From contig NZ_VJVW01000001.1 in assembly GCF_009735585.1 (NCBI RefSeq), positions 729,698-793,697 on the forward strand: a DNA stretch of 64,000 nucleotides. Reading direction: 5' to 3'. Below, piece by piece: positions 44,260-52,499 of this stretch. Under the pieces are notes generated by a model. That model was not told where the DNA came from, did no database searches, and worked only from the letters and a program-made list of their open reading frames with translations. The position numbers were made by a program, and so were the translations under genes. The DNA comes from Christiangramia aestuarii. GTDB lineage: Bacteria > Bacteroidota > Bacteroidia > Flavobacteriales > Flavobacteriaceae. Positions within the stretch are counted from its first letter, which is position 1. Each line of letters starts with the position of its first letter.

Positions 44260-46038
44260 TTACATTCTCTCCGGAACTTCGATTCCTAGTAAGCCAAATG
44301 CAGATTTAATAACATTGGCTACCAATTTTGATAATTGTACCCTGAAAACCTTTTCTTCTTCATCATCGATACCCAGGATCTGAACGTTTTGGTAGAAAGA
44401 GTTGAAAGATTTCACCAGTTCGTAAGTATAATTAGCGATCAGAGCCGGGGAATGGTTCTCTGCGGCCAGGCCAACGGTTTCAGGAAACAGCTGTACCTGC
44501 TTGATAAGTTCCTTTTCTTTTTCGTGGAAACTGAAACCTTTTGAAAGGTCTGCCGAAGTATCAAAATCGGCCTTTCTAAGAATAGACTGAATCCTGGCAT
44601 AAGTATACTGAATAAATGGACCTGTATTCCCCTGAAAATCTACAGATTCTTCAGGGTTAAAAAGGATTCGTTTTCTAGGATCCACTTTCAGGATATAATA
44701 TTTCAGGGCTCCAAGACCAATAATCCTGTAAAGTTCTTCTTTTTCAGCATCGGTATATCCGTCCAGCTTTCCAAGTTCTTCAGAAATACTTCTGGCGGTA
44801 TCTGCCATTTCCCTGATAAGATCATCGGCATCTACCACGGTTCCTTCGCGGCTTTTCATTTTCCCGCTAGGCAGGTCAACCATTCCGTAGCTAAGATGGT
44901 AAAGAGCATCTGCCCAGTCGTATCCAAGCTTCTTAAGGATAAGGAAAAGCACCTTAAAGTGATACTCCTGCTCGTTCCCCACGGTATAGACCATCTGGTT
45001 GATATCGAAATCAGCAAATCTCTGGATTGCCGTCCCAATATCCTGGGTCATATAAACCGCGGTACCGTCACTTCTTAGCACAATCTTTTCATCCAGGCCT
45101 TCGTCGCTCAGGTCTATCCAAACGCTGCCGTCTTCTTTCTTGAAGAAGACCCCGTCTTCCAACCCTTTCTGAACATTATCCTTACCTAGCAAATAGGTCT
45201 CACTTTCGTAATAATTCTTATCAAAATCTACTCCCAGTGCATCATACGTCTTGTCGAAACCGTCATAAACCCATTGATTCATGGTAGACCAAAGCTTTAC
45301 CACTTCTGGATCGTTCGCTTCCCACTTTCTAAGCATTTCCTGCGCCTCTACGAAAATTGGAGCCTGAGCTTTCGCTTCATCTTCAGTCTTCCCTTCTTCC
45401 TTCAGCTGAGCGATCTCCTTTTTATATTCCTGGTCGAATTTCACATAGTAATTCCCAACCAGCTTATCTCCCTTCAATCCAGTGGATTCAGGAGTTTCAC
45501 CATTCCCGAATTTCTGCCAGGCCACCATAGATTTACAGATATGGATCCCCCGGTCGTTGATCACCTGAACCTTATACACCTGGTTTCCCGCGGCTTTCAA
45601 AATTTCAGAAACCGAATATCCTAAAAGGTTGTTCCTAATATGGCCCAGGTGAAGCGGTTTATTGGTATTTGGCGAAGAATATTCCACCATGATACCGCTG
45701 GCATCAGATTGCGGAAGCAGAATTCCAAAATCTTCTCTGTCCCTTACTTCATTAAAGAAATTGATATAATATTTATTGCTTATCACGATATTCAGAAATC
45801 CCTGGATTACATTATAAGCAGCAACTTCCTCTACTTCTTCCTCCAGGTATTTTCCAATATTCTCGGCCAGTTGCGCCGGATTGGTCCTTACCTGTTTCAG
45901 CATTGGGAAAACCACCAAAGTGATATCGCCTTCAAAATCCTTACGCGTAGGTTGAAATTCGATGTTTTCAGGTTCTACCTCATAATGTTTCTTGACGGCC
46001 TCTTTTACCTTTGATGCCAGAATTTGTTCAATATTCAT
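44260..46038 (-). CDS. argS: Arginyl-tRNA synthetase
   Basis: Class I aminoacyl-tRNA synthetase charging tRNA-Arg. An N-terminal tRNA-binding domain (about residues 1-110) is followed by the HIGH-type motif H130-L-G-H133 in SSPNTNKPLHLGHIRNNLLG, and later KMKSREGTVVDADDLI in place of KMSKS, a known ArgRS variation. The C-terminal anticodon-binding domain ends LLGIEVPERM. Its 592 residues are normal. The gene is preceded by a -7 box at 46079-46086. Confidence 0.96.
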   Translation of the reverse strand: MNIEQILASKVKEAVKKHYEVEPENIEFQPTRKDFEGDITLVVFPMLKQVRTNPAQLAENIGKYLEEEVEEVAAYNVIQGFLNIVISNKYYINFFNEVRDREDFGILLPQSDASGIMVEYSSPNTNKPLHLGHIRNNLLGYSVSEILKAAGNQVYKVQVINDRGIHICKSMVAWQKFGNGETPESTGLKGDKLVGNYYVKFDQEYKKEIAQLKEEGKTEDEAKAQAPIFVEAQEMLRKWEANDPEVVKLWSTMNQWVYDGFDKTYDALGVDFDKNYYESETYLLGKDNVQKGLEDGVFFKKEDGSVWIDLSDEGLDEKIVLRSDGTAVYMTQDIGTAIQRFADFDINQMVYTVGNEQEYHFKVLFLILKKLGYDWADALYHLSYGMVDLPSGKMKSREGTVVDADDLIREMADTARSISEELGKLDGYTDAEKEELYRIIGLGALKYYILKVDPRKRILFNPEESVDFQGNTGPFIQYTYARIQSILRKADFDTSADLSKGFSFHEKEKELIKQVQLFPETVGLAAENHSPALIANYTYELVKSFNSFYQNVQILGIDDEEEKVFRVQLSKLVANVIKSAFGLLGIEVPERM

Positions 46039-46078
46039 TTTCCTATGCTTTTTAGGGAATTTCGATTAATTAAGTGCG

Positions 46079-46086
46079 CAAAGATA
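46079..46086 (-). promoter_or_regulatory. Putative argS -7 box
   Basis: The minus strand reads TATCTTTG, a perfect TAnnTTTG, about 40 bases upstream of the argS ATG at 46038. A -33 TTG is not evident. Confidence 0.5.
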
Positions 46087-46149
46087 AAAAGAATTGAAGT
46101 TTCGGGAACCAGGCTTTGCCCTCAAATCCTTATATTTAGGAAAAAAGAA

Positions 46150-46575
46150 ATGCTACTGAATATTTCCTATAATCGCCCGGCGATTTCAGACAAAATTAAT
46201 AACGAAGTAGGTAAGCCCTTCACGCTCTTTGAAAGGGTAAAACTAAAGGGATCCGGCTCACCCAAATTGCATATCACCTCCAGCAGCATCGACATCTACA
46301 ACCTTTTGATCCTGGATAACAATGCCAATGTTTGCAACGTGGAGATGAGGAATAAAGGAATTATCGTGATGTTCCGCTCTATCCTGGAAACCTATGCCCT
46401 GGTAATCCCCTATTATAAACTGAACCTGTACAAGGGAAAGGCTGAAGAATACAGCATTTACAAGGATCATCATTTTATAAAGGTAAAGGCCGACACCCCT
46501 GGCATTCATAAATTCTTTCAGAAGATCATCGATTATAAGAACGATAATGCCCCTACCCAAATAGAGGACCTTTAA
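46150..46575 (+). CDS. Hypothetical cytoplasmic protein
   Basis: Unrecognised 141-residue protein from ATG 46150 (MLLNISYNRPAISDK). The frame stays open upstream to 46024 but that part overlaps the argS start and its promoter and reads like noise, so I reject the longer form. No signal, membrane helix or cysteine pair stands out. The sequence ends DYKNDNAPTQIEDL. A TATATTTA box (46131-46138) just upstream could be its promoter. It looks like a small beta-rich protein, but that is only an impression. Confidence 0.65.
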   Translation: MLLNISYNRPAISDKINNEVGKPFTLFERVKLKGSGSPKLHITSSSIDIYNLLILDNNANVCNVEMRNKGIIVMFRSILETYALVIPYYKLNLYKGKAEEYSIYKDHHFIKVKADTPGIHKFFQKIIDYKNDNAPTQIEDL

Positions 46576-46681
46576 CCTTTTGGTTAAGATGTTCGATTTT
46601 TAAATACAATTCTTTAACTCAAGGTTCATTTGGCCTTAATTCACAGAATATATTCCTGACGCAACTTTGCGGAAAAAATCG

Positions 46682-47314
46682 ATGGAATTATTCATTTATG
46701 TTTTCGCAGCGCTATTTTCTGTGATCAACCCCCTGGGCACCGTGCCTATTTTTGTGGGCCTTACCAAAGACGACTCCAGCGCAGAAAGGTCCAGAACCTC
46801 TATCCTAACCGCGGTGAACATTTTCGTGATCTTGCTTATCAGTTTCTTTACCGGAAGATACATTTTGAATTTCTTCGGAATAAGCCTCGACTCGCTTAGG
46901 ATCGCCGGCGGACTAATCATCACCTCATCGGGATTTGCCCTGCTTACCGGTTCATTTTCTAAACACAAGGGAATGGACAAACCAAAAGTGAAGGAAGATG
47001 CTTTTCAAAGAGACGGGGTGTCTCTTACTCCCCTGGCCATTCCCATGCTCGCAGGACCGGGTTCGATCTCTTTTTTGATCGGGCTTTACCAGGAATATGA
47101 ATCCTGGAACGATAAATTGATCGCGGTGGGAGCTATCTTCAGCGTATGCATTGCTACCCTGCTTGTTTTAAGATGTTCACCCTATATTGTAAAATTATTG
47201 GGTGCATCGGGCATAAATGCCATATCCAGGATCATAGGATTTATCGTGATCGCGATTGGAGTGGAATATATCAGCTCTTCAGTAGTAAATATCCTGAACA
47301 GCCTGTTCAATTAA
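46682..47314 (+). CDS. MarC family integral membrane protein
   Basis: About six membrane helices in 210 residues. The MarC signature begins the protein (ELFIYVFAALFSVINPLGTV then PIFVGLT), followed by GGLIITSSGFALLTGSF, TPLAIPMLAGPGSISFLIGL and GIEYI-like ends (IVIAIGVEYISSSVVNIL). The function of this family is unsettled; the early link to drug resistance was not upheld. I chose ATG 46682 over the TTG at 46667, which overlaps a promoter-like ACTTTG. It is convergent with the small protein gene, with adjacent stops. Confidence 0.87.
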   Translation: MELFIYVFAALFSVINPLGTVPIFVGLTKDDSSAERSRTSILTAVNIFVILLISFFTGRYILNFFGISLDSLRIAGGLIITSSGFALLTGSFSKHKGMDKPKVKEDAFQRDGVSLTPLAIPMLAGPGSISFLIGLYQEYESWNDKLIAVGAIFSVCIATLLVLRCSPYIVKLLGASGINAISRIIGFIVIAIGVEYISSSVVNILNSLFN

Positions 47315-47518
47315 TTATCGTTTTCCGAAAGCAAGGCCACCTATAAGAGAAAGGAAACCAAAGGCGATCATCGCGTAAGACTGGGTATTATCACCCTGTG
47401 CTTCCACCTGCAGAGGACCGGCATCGATACTAAACTCAGGAGTAATAAGCGTATACAGGCCATAGCCAATAAGACCTACCCCAATGATAAGCAGGACGAA
47501 TTTCAGCACGTTATTCAT
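47315..47518 (-). CDS. Small two-helix membrane protein (DUF3185-like)
   Basis: A 67-residue protein with two hydrophobic helices (VLKFVLLIIGVGLIGYGLY and AMIAFGFLSLIGGLAF) around a polar loop, ending with FGKR. Size and layout resemble DUF3185 proteins; the family label is tentative. Function unknown. Its stop lies directly against the stop of the convergent MarC gene, and it is divergent from the SDR gene. Confidence 0.65.
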   Translation of the reverse strand: MNNVLKFVLLIIGVGLIGYGLYTLITPEFSIDAGPLQVEAQGDNTQSYAMIAFGFLSLIGGLAFGKR

Positions 47519-47588
47519 TTAATAAAGTTTTATTAATCGGGGGTGAAATTAATAATTTAATCTCTAATTTGAGTCTCAAATCCTTCAA

Positions 47589-49025
47589 ATGCGCGTATTA
47601 CTTACCGGTGCCAACGGTTATATAGGAATGAGGCTGCTTCCCCAATTACTCGAACAGGGTCATGAAGTGGTTTGCGCGGTTAGGAACAAGAACCGATTTA
47701 CCTCTAATGAAGAACTCAAGGAAAAAGTTGAAGTGGTAGAACTGGACTTCCTGAAGGATTCCGCCGCACCCGAGCTTATCAAGAATATAGATATCGCCTA
47801 TTACCTTATCCATTCTATGACGGCTTCCACCAAAGATTTCGACGAAAAGGAAGCCCAGGCTGCGAGAAATTTCAACCAGATGATGGCCGAAACCTCGGTA
47901 AACCAGGTAATCTACCTCAGCGGGATCATTAACGAGGATAAGCTTTCAAAACATTTGCAATCCCGAAAGGCCGTAGAAGAGATCCTGTACAAGGGAGATT
48001 TTAAACTTACGGTACTGCGGGCAGCGATCATTGTTGGATCTGGAAGTTCTTCCTTCGAAATAATACGGGACCTTTGCGAAAAGCTTCCGGTAATGGTCAC
48101 CCCAAAATGGGTAAAAACAAGGTCTCAGCCCATTGCCATAAGGAATATCATTCAGTATCTCACCGGGGTTATTGGCCGCGAGGAATGCTTTAACGAATCC
48201 TTCGATGTGGGAGGGCCAGACATACTCACTTACCAGGAAATGATGGAGCAATATGCCGAGGTGCGAGGCCTGAAGATCTGGATCATAGGTGTGCCTTTCA
48301 TGTCGCCGAAGTTGAGCTCCTACTGGCTTTATTTCGTCACCTCTACTTCTTACCGGCTGGCCCAGAACCTTGTAGACAGCATGTCTGTTGAAGTAATTAC
48401 TAGGGACACGCGGCTGCAGGAAATTTTGAATATTGAACTAATCCCCTATAAGGAGGCAATAAGGCTGGCCTTTTACAAAATAGAACAGAACGAAGTAGTT
48501 TCCAGCTGGAAGGATTCCCTGAGCAGTGGCCGTTTTAGAAAGGAACTCAACAAGTATATACAGATCCCCAAATATGGCTGTTTACAGGACAAAAAATCGG
48601 TCAAGATCGAGGATCCTGATGAAGTGCTGGAGCGTATCTGGACGATCGGTGGGCTTAAAGGATGGTATTACGGGACCTGGCTCTGGAAAGTTAGAGGTTA
48701 CCTGGACAAGCTGGCTGGCGGAGTGGGCCTTCGTCGAGGCAGGACCCATCCCAGCAAAATCAATGCCGGGGATTCACTAGACTTCTGGAGGGTTTTACTG
48801 GCAGATAAAGAAGAAAGAAGGTTACTTTTATTTGCTGAAATGAAGGTTCCCGGTGAAGCATGGCTGGAATTTAAGATAGATGAAAATGACGTCCTGCATC
48901 AAAACGCAACTTTTCGACCCAAGGGTCTTTGGGGCCGGCTTTACTGGTATTCTATGTATCCTTTCCACTATTTTATTTTTGAAGGAATGATCAACCGCAT
49001 TGCGCGCGGCAACAAAAAGGATTAG
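47589..49025 (+). CDS. NAD(P)-binding SDR protein with C-terminal DUF2867
   Basis: The 478-residue protein has an N-terminal atypical short-chain dehydrogenase Rossmann fold (VLLTGANGYIGMRLLPQLLE, then VIYLSGII, SRKAVEEILY and VLRAAIIVGSG) of about 290 residues. A C-terminal DUF2867 domain follows, with IGGLKGWYYGTWLWKVRGYL then DKLAGG and GLWGRLYWYSMYPFHYFIFEGM. The substrate is unknown; similar two-domain proteins are often annotated as NAD-dependent epimerase-like. The BCCT transporter gene starts 33 bases downstream on the same strand. Confidence 0.85.
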   Translation: MRVLLTGANGYIGMRLLPQLLEQGHEVVCAVRNKNRFTSNEELKEKVEVVELDFLKDSAAPELIKNIDIAYYLIHSMTASTKDFDEKEAQAARNFNQMMAETSVNQVIYLSGIINEDKLSKHLQSRKAVEEILYKGDFKLTVLRAAIIVGSGSSSFEIIRDLCEKLPVMVTPKWVKTRSQPIAIRNIIQYLTGVIGREECFNESFDVGGPDILTYQEMMEQYAEVRGLKIWIIGVPFMSPKLSSYWLYFVTSTSYRLAQNLVDSMSVEVITRDTRLQEILNIELIPYKEAIRLAFYKIEQNEVVSSWKDSLSSGRFRKELNKYIQIPKYGCLQDKKSVKIEDPDEVLERIWTIGGLKGWYYGTWLWKVRGYLDKLAGGVGLRRGRTHPSKINAGDSLDFWRVLLADKEERRLLLFAEMKVPGEAWLEFKIDENDVLHQNATFRPKGLWGRLYWYSMYPFHYFIFEGMINRIARGNKKD

Positions 49026-49058
49026 CTTTAAGGTCAGGAACCAGCCAATTTAAAACTT

Positions 49059-50558
49059 TTGAACAGGAGCTTATTTCAGAACAAAGTCCTTTCGATCTCT
49101 GCCAGCATACTTATCCTGGGCTCTCTTTTGATCTTCTTCTTCACAGATGAATTCTATGATAGCATCGAAAGTTCTTCCTTATGGGTAAGATCACACTTCG
49201 GAAGCTTCTACCTTTGGCTGGGGCTAGGCTGCGTTTTGTTTCTTCTGGGAATCGCTTTTTCCAGATTCGGAAAAATAAGACTGGGGAATTCTCCCCCGGA
49301 ATTCGACGGCTTATCCTGGATAGCCATGCTCTACTCCGCAGGCATGGGCGCCGGAATTTTATTGAGAGCAGTGCAGGAGCCGGTATTCATGTACCTGAAT
49401 CCTCCTATTGAAACAGGCTCCCCGGAGGCTATCATCGCCCTGGAGTACACTTTTTATCAATGGGGATTTACCGCCTGGGCTTTCTACGGTATGTTCGCTC
49501 TGATCATTGCCTATGCCATTTTCGTACATAAAGAAAAAGTAAGCCTGGGCTCAAGTTTAAAACAGTTCAAAAGAATAAAATACCTGCCACCGGCGGTTAA
49601 CATACTTACCATCCTCACCACGGTGGCCGGGCTGGTTGCTGCCATAGGACTGGGCACTACTCAGATCGAAGGAGGTCTGAGCCATCTAACTTCCCAACCT
49701 GCAGGAAGTTTACCCACCATTCTCGTACTCACTTTTATAATTTGCCTGCTCGCCTTTATTTCTGCCTGGGCAGGAGTGGACAAGGGGATAAAACGAATTT
49801 CTAACTGGAATATCTACATTACTCTCATTGTCCTCATTTTTGTTCTTTTTCAAGGAAACAGCATTAAAATGCTAAGCAGATTTGCCGGATCTTTTTACGA
49901 ATACCTGATCGATTTTATTCCCTTAAGCCTGGCTCTTGGCAATTATGATCCAGGAACCGATTTTCTCACCAACTGGACCTATTATTACTGGGCGTTCTGG
50001 TTGGCCTGGGCTCCCTTTACCGGGGTCTTTATCGCCAGAATCTCCCGTGGCAGATCTATCAGAGAAATGATCCTGGGTGTTTTGCTTATTCCTTCCATAG
50101 GAAGTTTTTTCTGGTTCAGTGTGTTTGGATCTGCCGCTTTCGAAATGCTTAATGCCTCTGCTTCGAGTCAAAATTCTTTCGACAATGTGTTCACCTCCAT
50201 ATTCCTGTTCTTCGAAAATCTTCCGTTCTCCAATATTTTAAACATAGTGACCATCCTGCTTTTAATAAGTTTCCTGGTGACCTCGGTAGATTCAGCCATT
50301 TTCGTACTGAGTATGTTCACAGACAAAGGAAAAGAAGAGCCAGGAAAAAGATACCGACTTCTCTGGGCGGGACTACTCCTGCTTTTTTGCGAAGCGATCG
50401 TAGTCCTGGGAAGTGTAAAACCAAACAGTAATGTCCTTACCGCCATGCAGAAATTCCTCATCATAAGTTCGCTCCCGTTCGCTTTGCTAACCCTTTTTAT
50501 GATGTTCTTTTTCCTGGTTCAGCTTTTTAAAGATTCAGGAAACTCAAAGATGGGATGA
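49059..50558 (+). CDS. BCCT family (betaine/choline/carnitine) transporter
   Basis: Sodium- or proton-coupled importer of quaternary ammonium compatible solutes, with about 12 membrane helices in 499 residues. YSAGMGAGILLRAVQEPVF matches the glycine-rich helix of the family, and WTYYYWAFWLAWAPFTGVF followed by IARISRGRSIREMI is the hallmark helix 8 region. The start is TTG 49059, giving basic MNRSLFQNK before the first helix; no ATG lies early enough. The exact substrate is not predictable. Osmoprotectant uptake suits a marine habitat. Confidence 0.88.
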   Translation: MNRSLFQNKVLSISASILILGSLLIFFFTDEFYDSIESSSLWVRSHFGSFYLWLGLGCVLFLLGIAFSRFGKIRLGNSPPEFDGLSWIAMLYSAGMGAGILLRAVQEPVFMYLNPPIETGSPEAIIALEYTFYQWGFTAWAFYGMFALIIAYAIFVHKEKVSLGSSLKQFKRIKYLPPAVNILTILTTVAGLVAAIGLGTTQIEGGLSHLTSQPAGSLPTILVLTFIICLLAFISAWAGVDKGIKRISNWNIYITLIVLIFVLFQGNSIKMLSRFAGSFYEYLIDFIPLSLALGNYDPGTDFLTNWTYYYWAFWLAWAPFTGVFIARISRGRSIREMILGVLLIPSIGSFFWFSVFGSAAFEMLNASASSQNSFDNVFTSIFLFFENLPFSNILNIVTILLLISFLVTSVDSAIFVLSMFTDKGKEEPGKRYRLLWAGLLLLFCEAIVVLGSVKPNSNVLTAMQKFLIISSLPFALLTLFMMFFFLVQLFKDSGNSKMG

Positions 50559-50583
50559 TCTTTCGCTACCAAACAAAGATTAA

Positions 50584-52074
50584 TTACCTTTTATCCCCCA
50601 TCATTCCAGCCCAGATCTCTTTTTGCAATTCAGTCTTTTCCGGTAAGGGTTCAATATGAAGTGCCTCCTCATTTTCTTCCACCTTCGCGCCGGCATGTTT
50701 TAAATACGGTTCAAGTTTGATCACCCCGGCACCATCGAGGTAACTATTGAAAAATTCTTTAAAATCCTTAAATCCATATTCCGAAATTTTAGCAATAAGG
50801 ATGGGATTGTCCACATTTTCATTTTTCCCGGCATATTCAAGATATAAGTACCTCATAAGGTCGTCAAGGCTTTTTTCATTATCTGAATTATACCTGATCT
50901 CCATATCTGAGGCGATCCCCGCGAATAAACCACCGCCATAGATAAGGCCCCAGTGCTTATCTTTGGAAAATTCATCGGCTGAATTCACCGGCGACATTTC
51001 TCCCAGGCCGGGATCATTGATATATCGCTTATAAAATAGATTATTGAGAATGGCGAAATAAGCCTCATCATTAATAAAACCAACCTGTTTAAGTCCCTTT
51101 AAAGTATAATAATTTGAGAATCCTTCCTTGAACCAGTCAGATTTGGTGCCTTCAAACTGAATGCTTTTCCCGTTCCAGAGATGAAAAAATTCATGGGCAA
51201 AAATAAACCAGCCGATCATTTGAGATTGAGGCTCACCATCGGGATCCATGAACATACTTATGTGATTACCTATCACCTCTCCGTCTATATTCTCATTTTC
51301 GGTTATGATCACCATACACTGGTCCAGGTTTTCCCCCGAAGGTGAGACAGGAATTCCACCCATAAGTTCAATATAATAATCCAGTAGCTGATTGGCCATC
51401 TTAATAATTCTGTCCTTTTCCCTGATCAAAGCCTCGCCTCCCAGGACGAATTTCAGCTTGAAGGATTCCCTATTCATAATGATCTCTTCATGAGTTCCGG
51501 CAAACAGAAAAGACTCCTGTAAACTTTCCTGATCTGGAACCAGGAAGCTGTTTTCAATGGTTCCAGCTTTTTTCCAGGGAGTGCTAATAATTTGCTCCTG
51601 TGGCAGCTTTACCTCAACCAAAATATCTTTCTTTTTTTCTCCGTTCATTATAAATAGAGACCTACCAGAAGTCATGATACCATAATCCCTGGAGTAAGCA
51701 ATTCCATCTATTCCACCCGACCATTCTTCCTGCTCATGATTCACATGGAGTTCATAATTAAGGTGTATGAGAGCCTCAGGTTCAAAGTTCTGGACTATCC
51801 ATTTCATAGAATCCTTAAACTTTAAGGGAAGCTCTCTACCTTCGGGATTGAAGGCCTGGATTGATTTTACGTATTTTGGAAGTTGCTTTGCTTTCTCTCC
51901 ATAACCGCCCATATAAAGGATGGAATCCTGCAAATAAATGGTTGCCTCTACCGAAATAACATCTTTTTTTGCGGAAGAATAGGATAATTTATAAGCATCT
52001 GTTTGCTGGGCAAAAACAGGTAAAGCAATTAAAGCGAAAAATAAATAAAGAAAACTTTGTTTGTGATGTAACAT
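50584..52074 (-). CDS. M61-like gluzincin metallopeptidase, exported
   Basis: Secreted zinc peptidase with signal peptide MLHHKQSFLYLFFALIALPVFAQ. The zinc motif is H294-E-F-F-H298 in FAHEFFHLWNGKSI, with third ligand E318 in WFKEGFSNYY, the pattern of gluzincins. The W-N after the motif resembles M61 glycyl aminopeptidases. With 496 residues it lacks the C-terminal PDZ domain of classic M61 members. Substrate unknown. It stands alone, convergent with the BCCT gene, and upstream is a 425-base AT-rich region. Confidence 0.82.
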   Translation of the reverse strand: MLHHKQSFLYLFFALIALPVFAQQTDAYKLSYSSAKKDVISVEATIYLQDSILYMGGYGEKAKQLPKYVKSIQAFNPEGRELPLKFKDSMKWIVQNFEPEALIHLNYELHVNHEQEEWSGGIDGIAYSRDYGIMTSGRSLFIMNGEKKKDILVEVKLPQEQIISTPWKKAGTIENSFLVPDQESLQESFLFAGTHEEIIMNRESFKLKFVLGGEALIREKDRIIKMANQLLDYYIELMGGIPVSPSGENLDQCMVIITENENIDGEVIGNHISMFMDPDGEPQSQMIGWFIFAHEFFHLWNGKSIQFEGTKSDWFKEGFSNYYTLKGLKQVGFINDEAYFAILNNLFYKRYINDPGLGEMSPVNSADEFSKDKHWGLIYGGGLFAGIASDMEIRYNSDNEKSLDDLMRYLYLEYAGKNENVDNPILIAKISEYGFKDFKEFFNSYLDGAGVIKLEPYLKHAGAKVEENEEALHIEPLPEKTELQKEIWAGMMGDKR

Positions 52075-52499
52075 AATGATGGTTTTTGATTGATATCCAC
52101 TATTAAAGATACAACCAACCGGTAATTGTTACACAAAGCATAAAAATAGTTAATTAATTAAATAGCTACTCCGGAGTAATAAACGAGGCTTAAACCTACT
52201 TTTCAAGATTTTTTTAAAGATCAAAATAAGTCATAACACTTTGTATTACAGGTATTACCATTTTCTAAAACCCATTAATAATCTGATTTTTCAAAAATTT
52301 CCGCGTTTTGGGAATTATTTAACTAGCTTTAAATTTATTTCCTAACTTACTCACATACAATATGTTAAATTTAATGCATTTCATCGAATATTTTTGTATT
52401 TAATCGATTAAATGGATTTATTTGTCCTATCCGAAATACCCGAATCTAAACTAATAATATTAACCGGCCCAGGTGTCGTTCTAAAATCCCTAAACCTAC
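52075..52499. other. AT-rich intergenic region upstream of the beta-helix gene
   Basis: A 425-base stretch with no convincing reading frame. It contains a perfect -7 box (52389-52396) pointing right and several short A/T runs, including TTAATTAATTAAATAG near 52150. I see no tRNA, repeat unit or strong hairpin. It probably holds promoters for the divergent peptidase and beta-helix genes. Confidence 0.6.
52389..52396 (+). promoter_or_regulatory. Putative -7 box for the beta-helix lipoprotein gene
   Basis: TATTTTTG is a perfect TAnnTTTG, about 100 bases upstream of ATG 52500, implying an untranslated leader near 95 bases. No -33 TTG with proper spacing is seen. Confidence 0.4.

Noticed and set aside
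46024-46149. N-terminal extension of the 46150 gene into argS
   Set aside because: It overlaps the argS start and promoter on the other strand and reads as low-similarity filler; ATG 46150 gives a clean protein.
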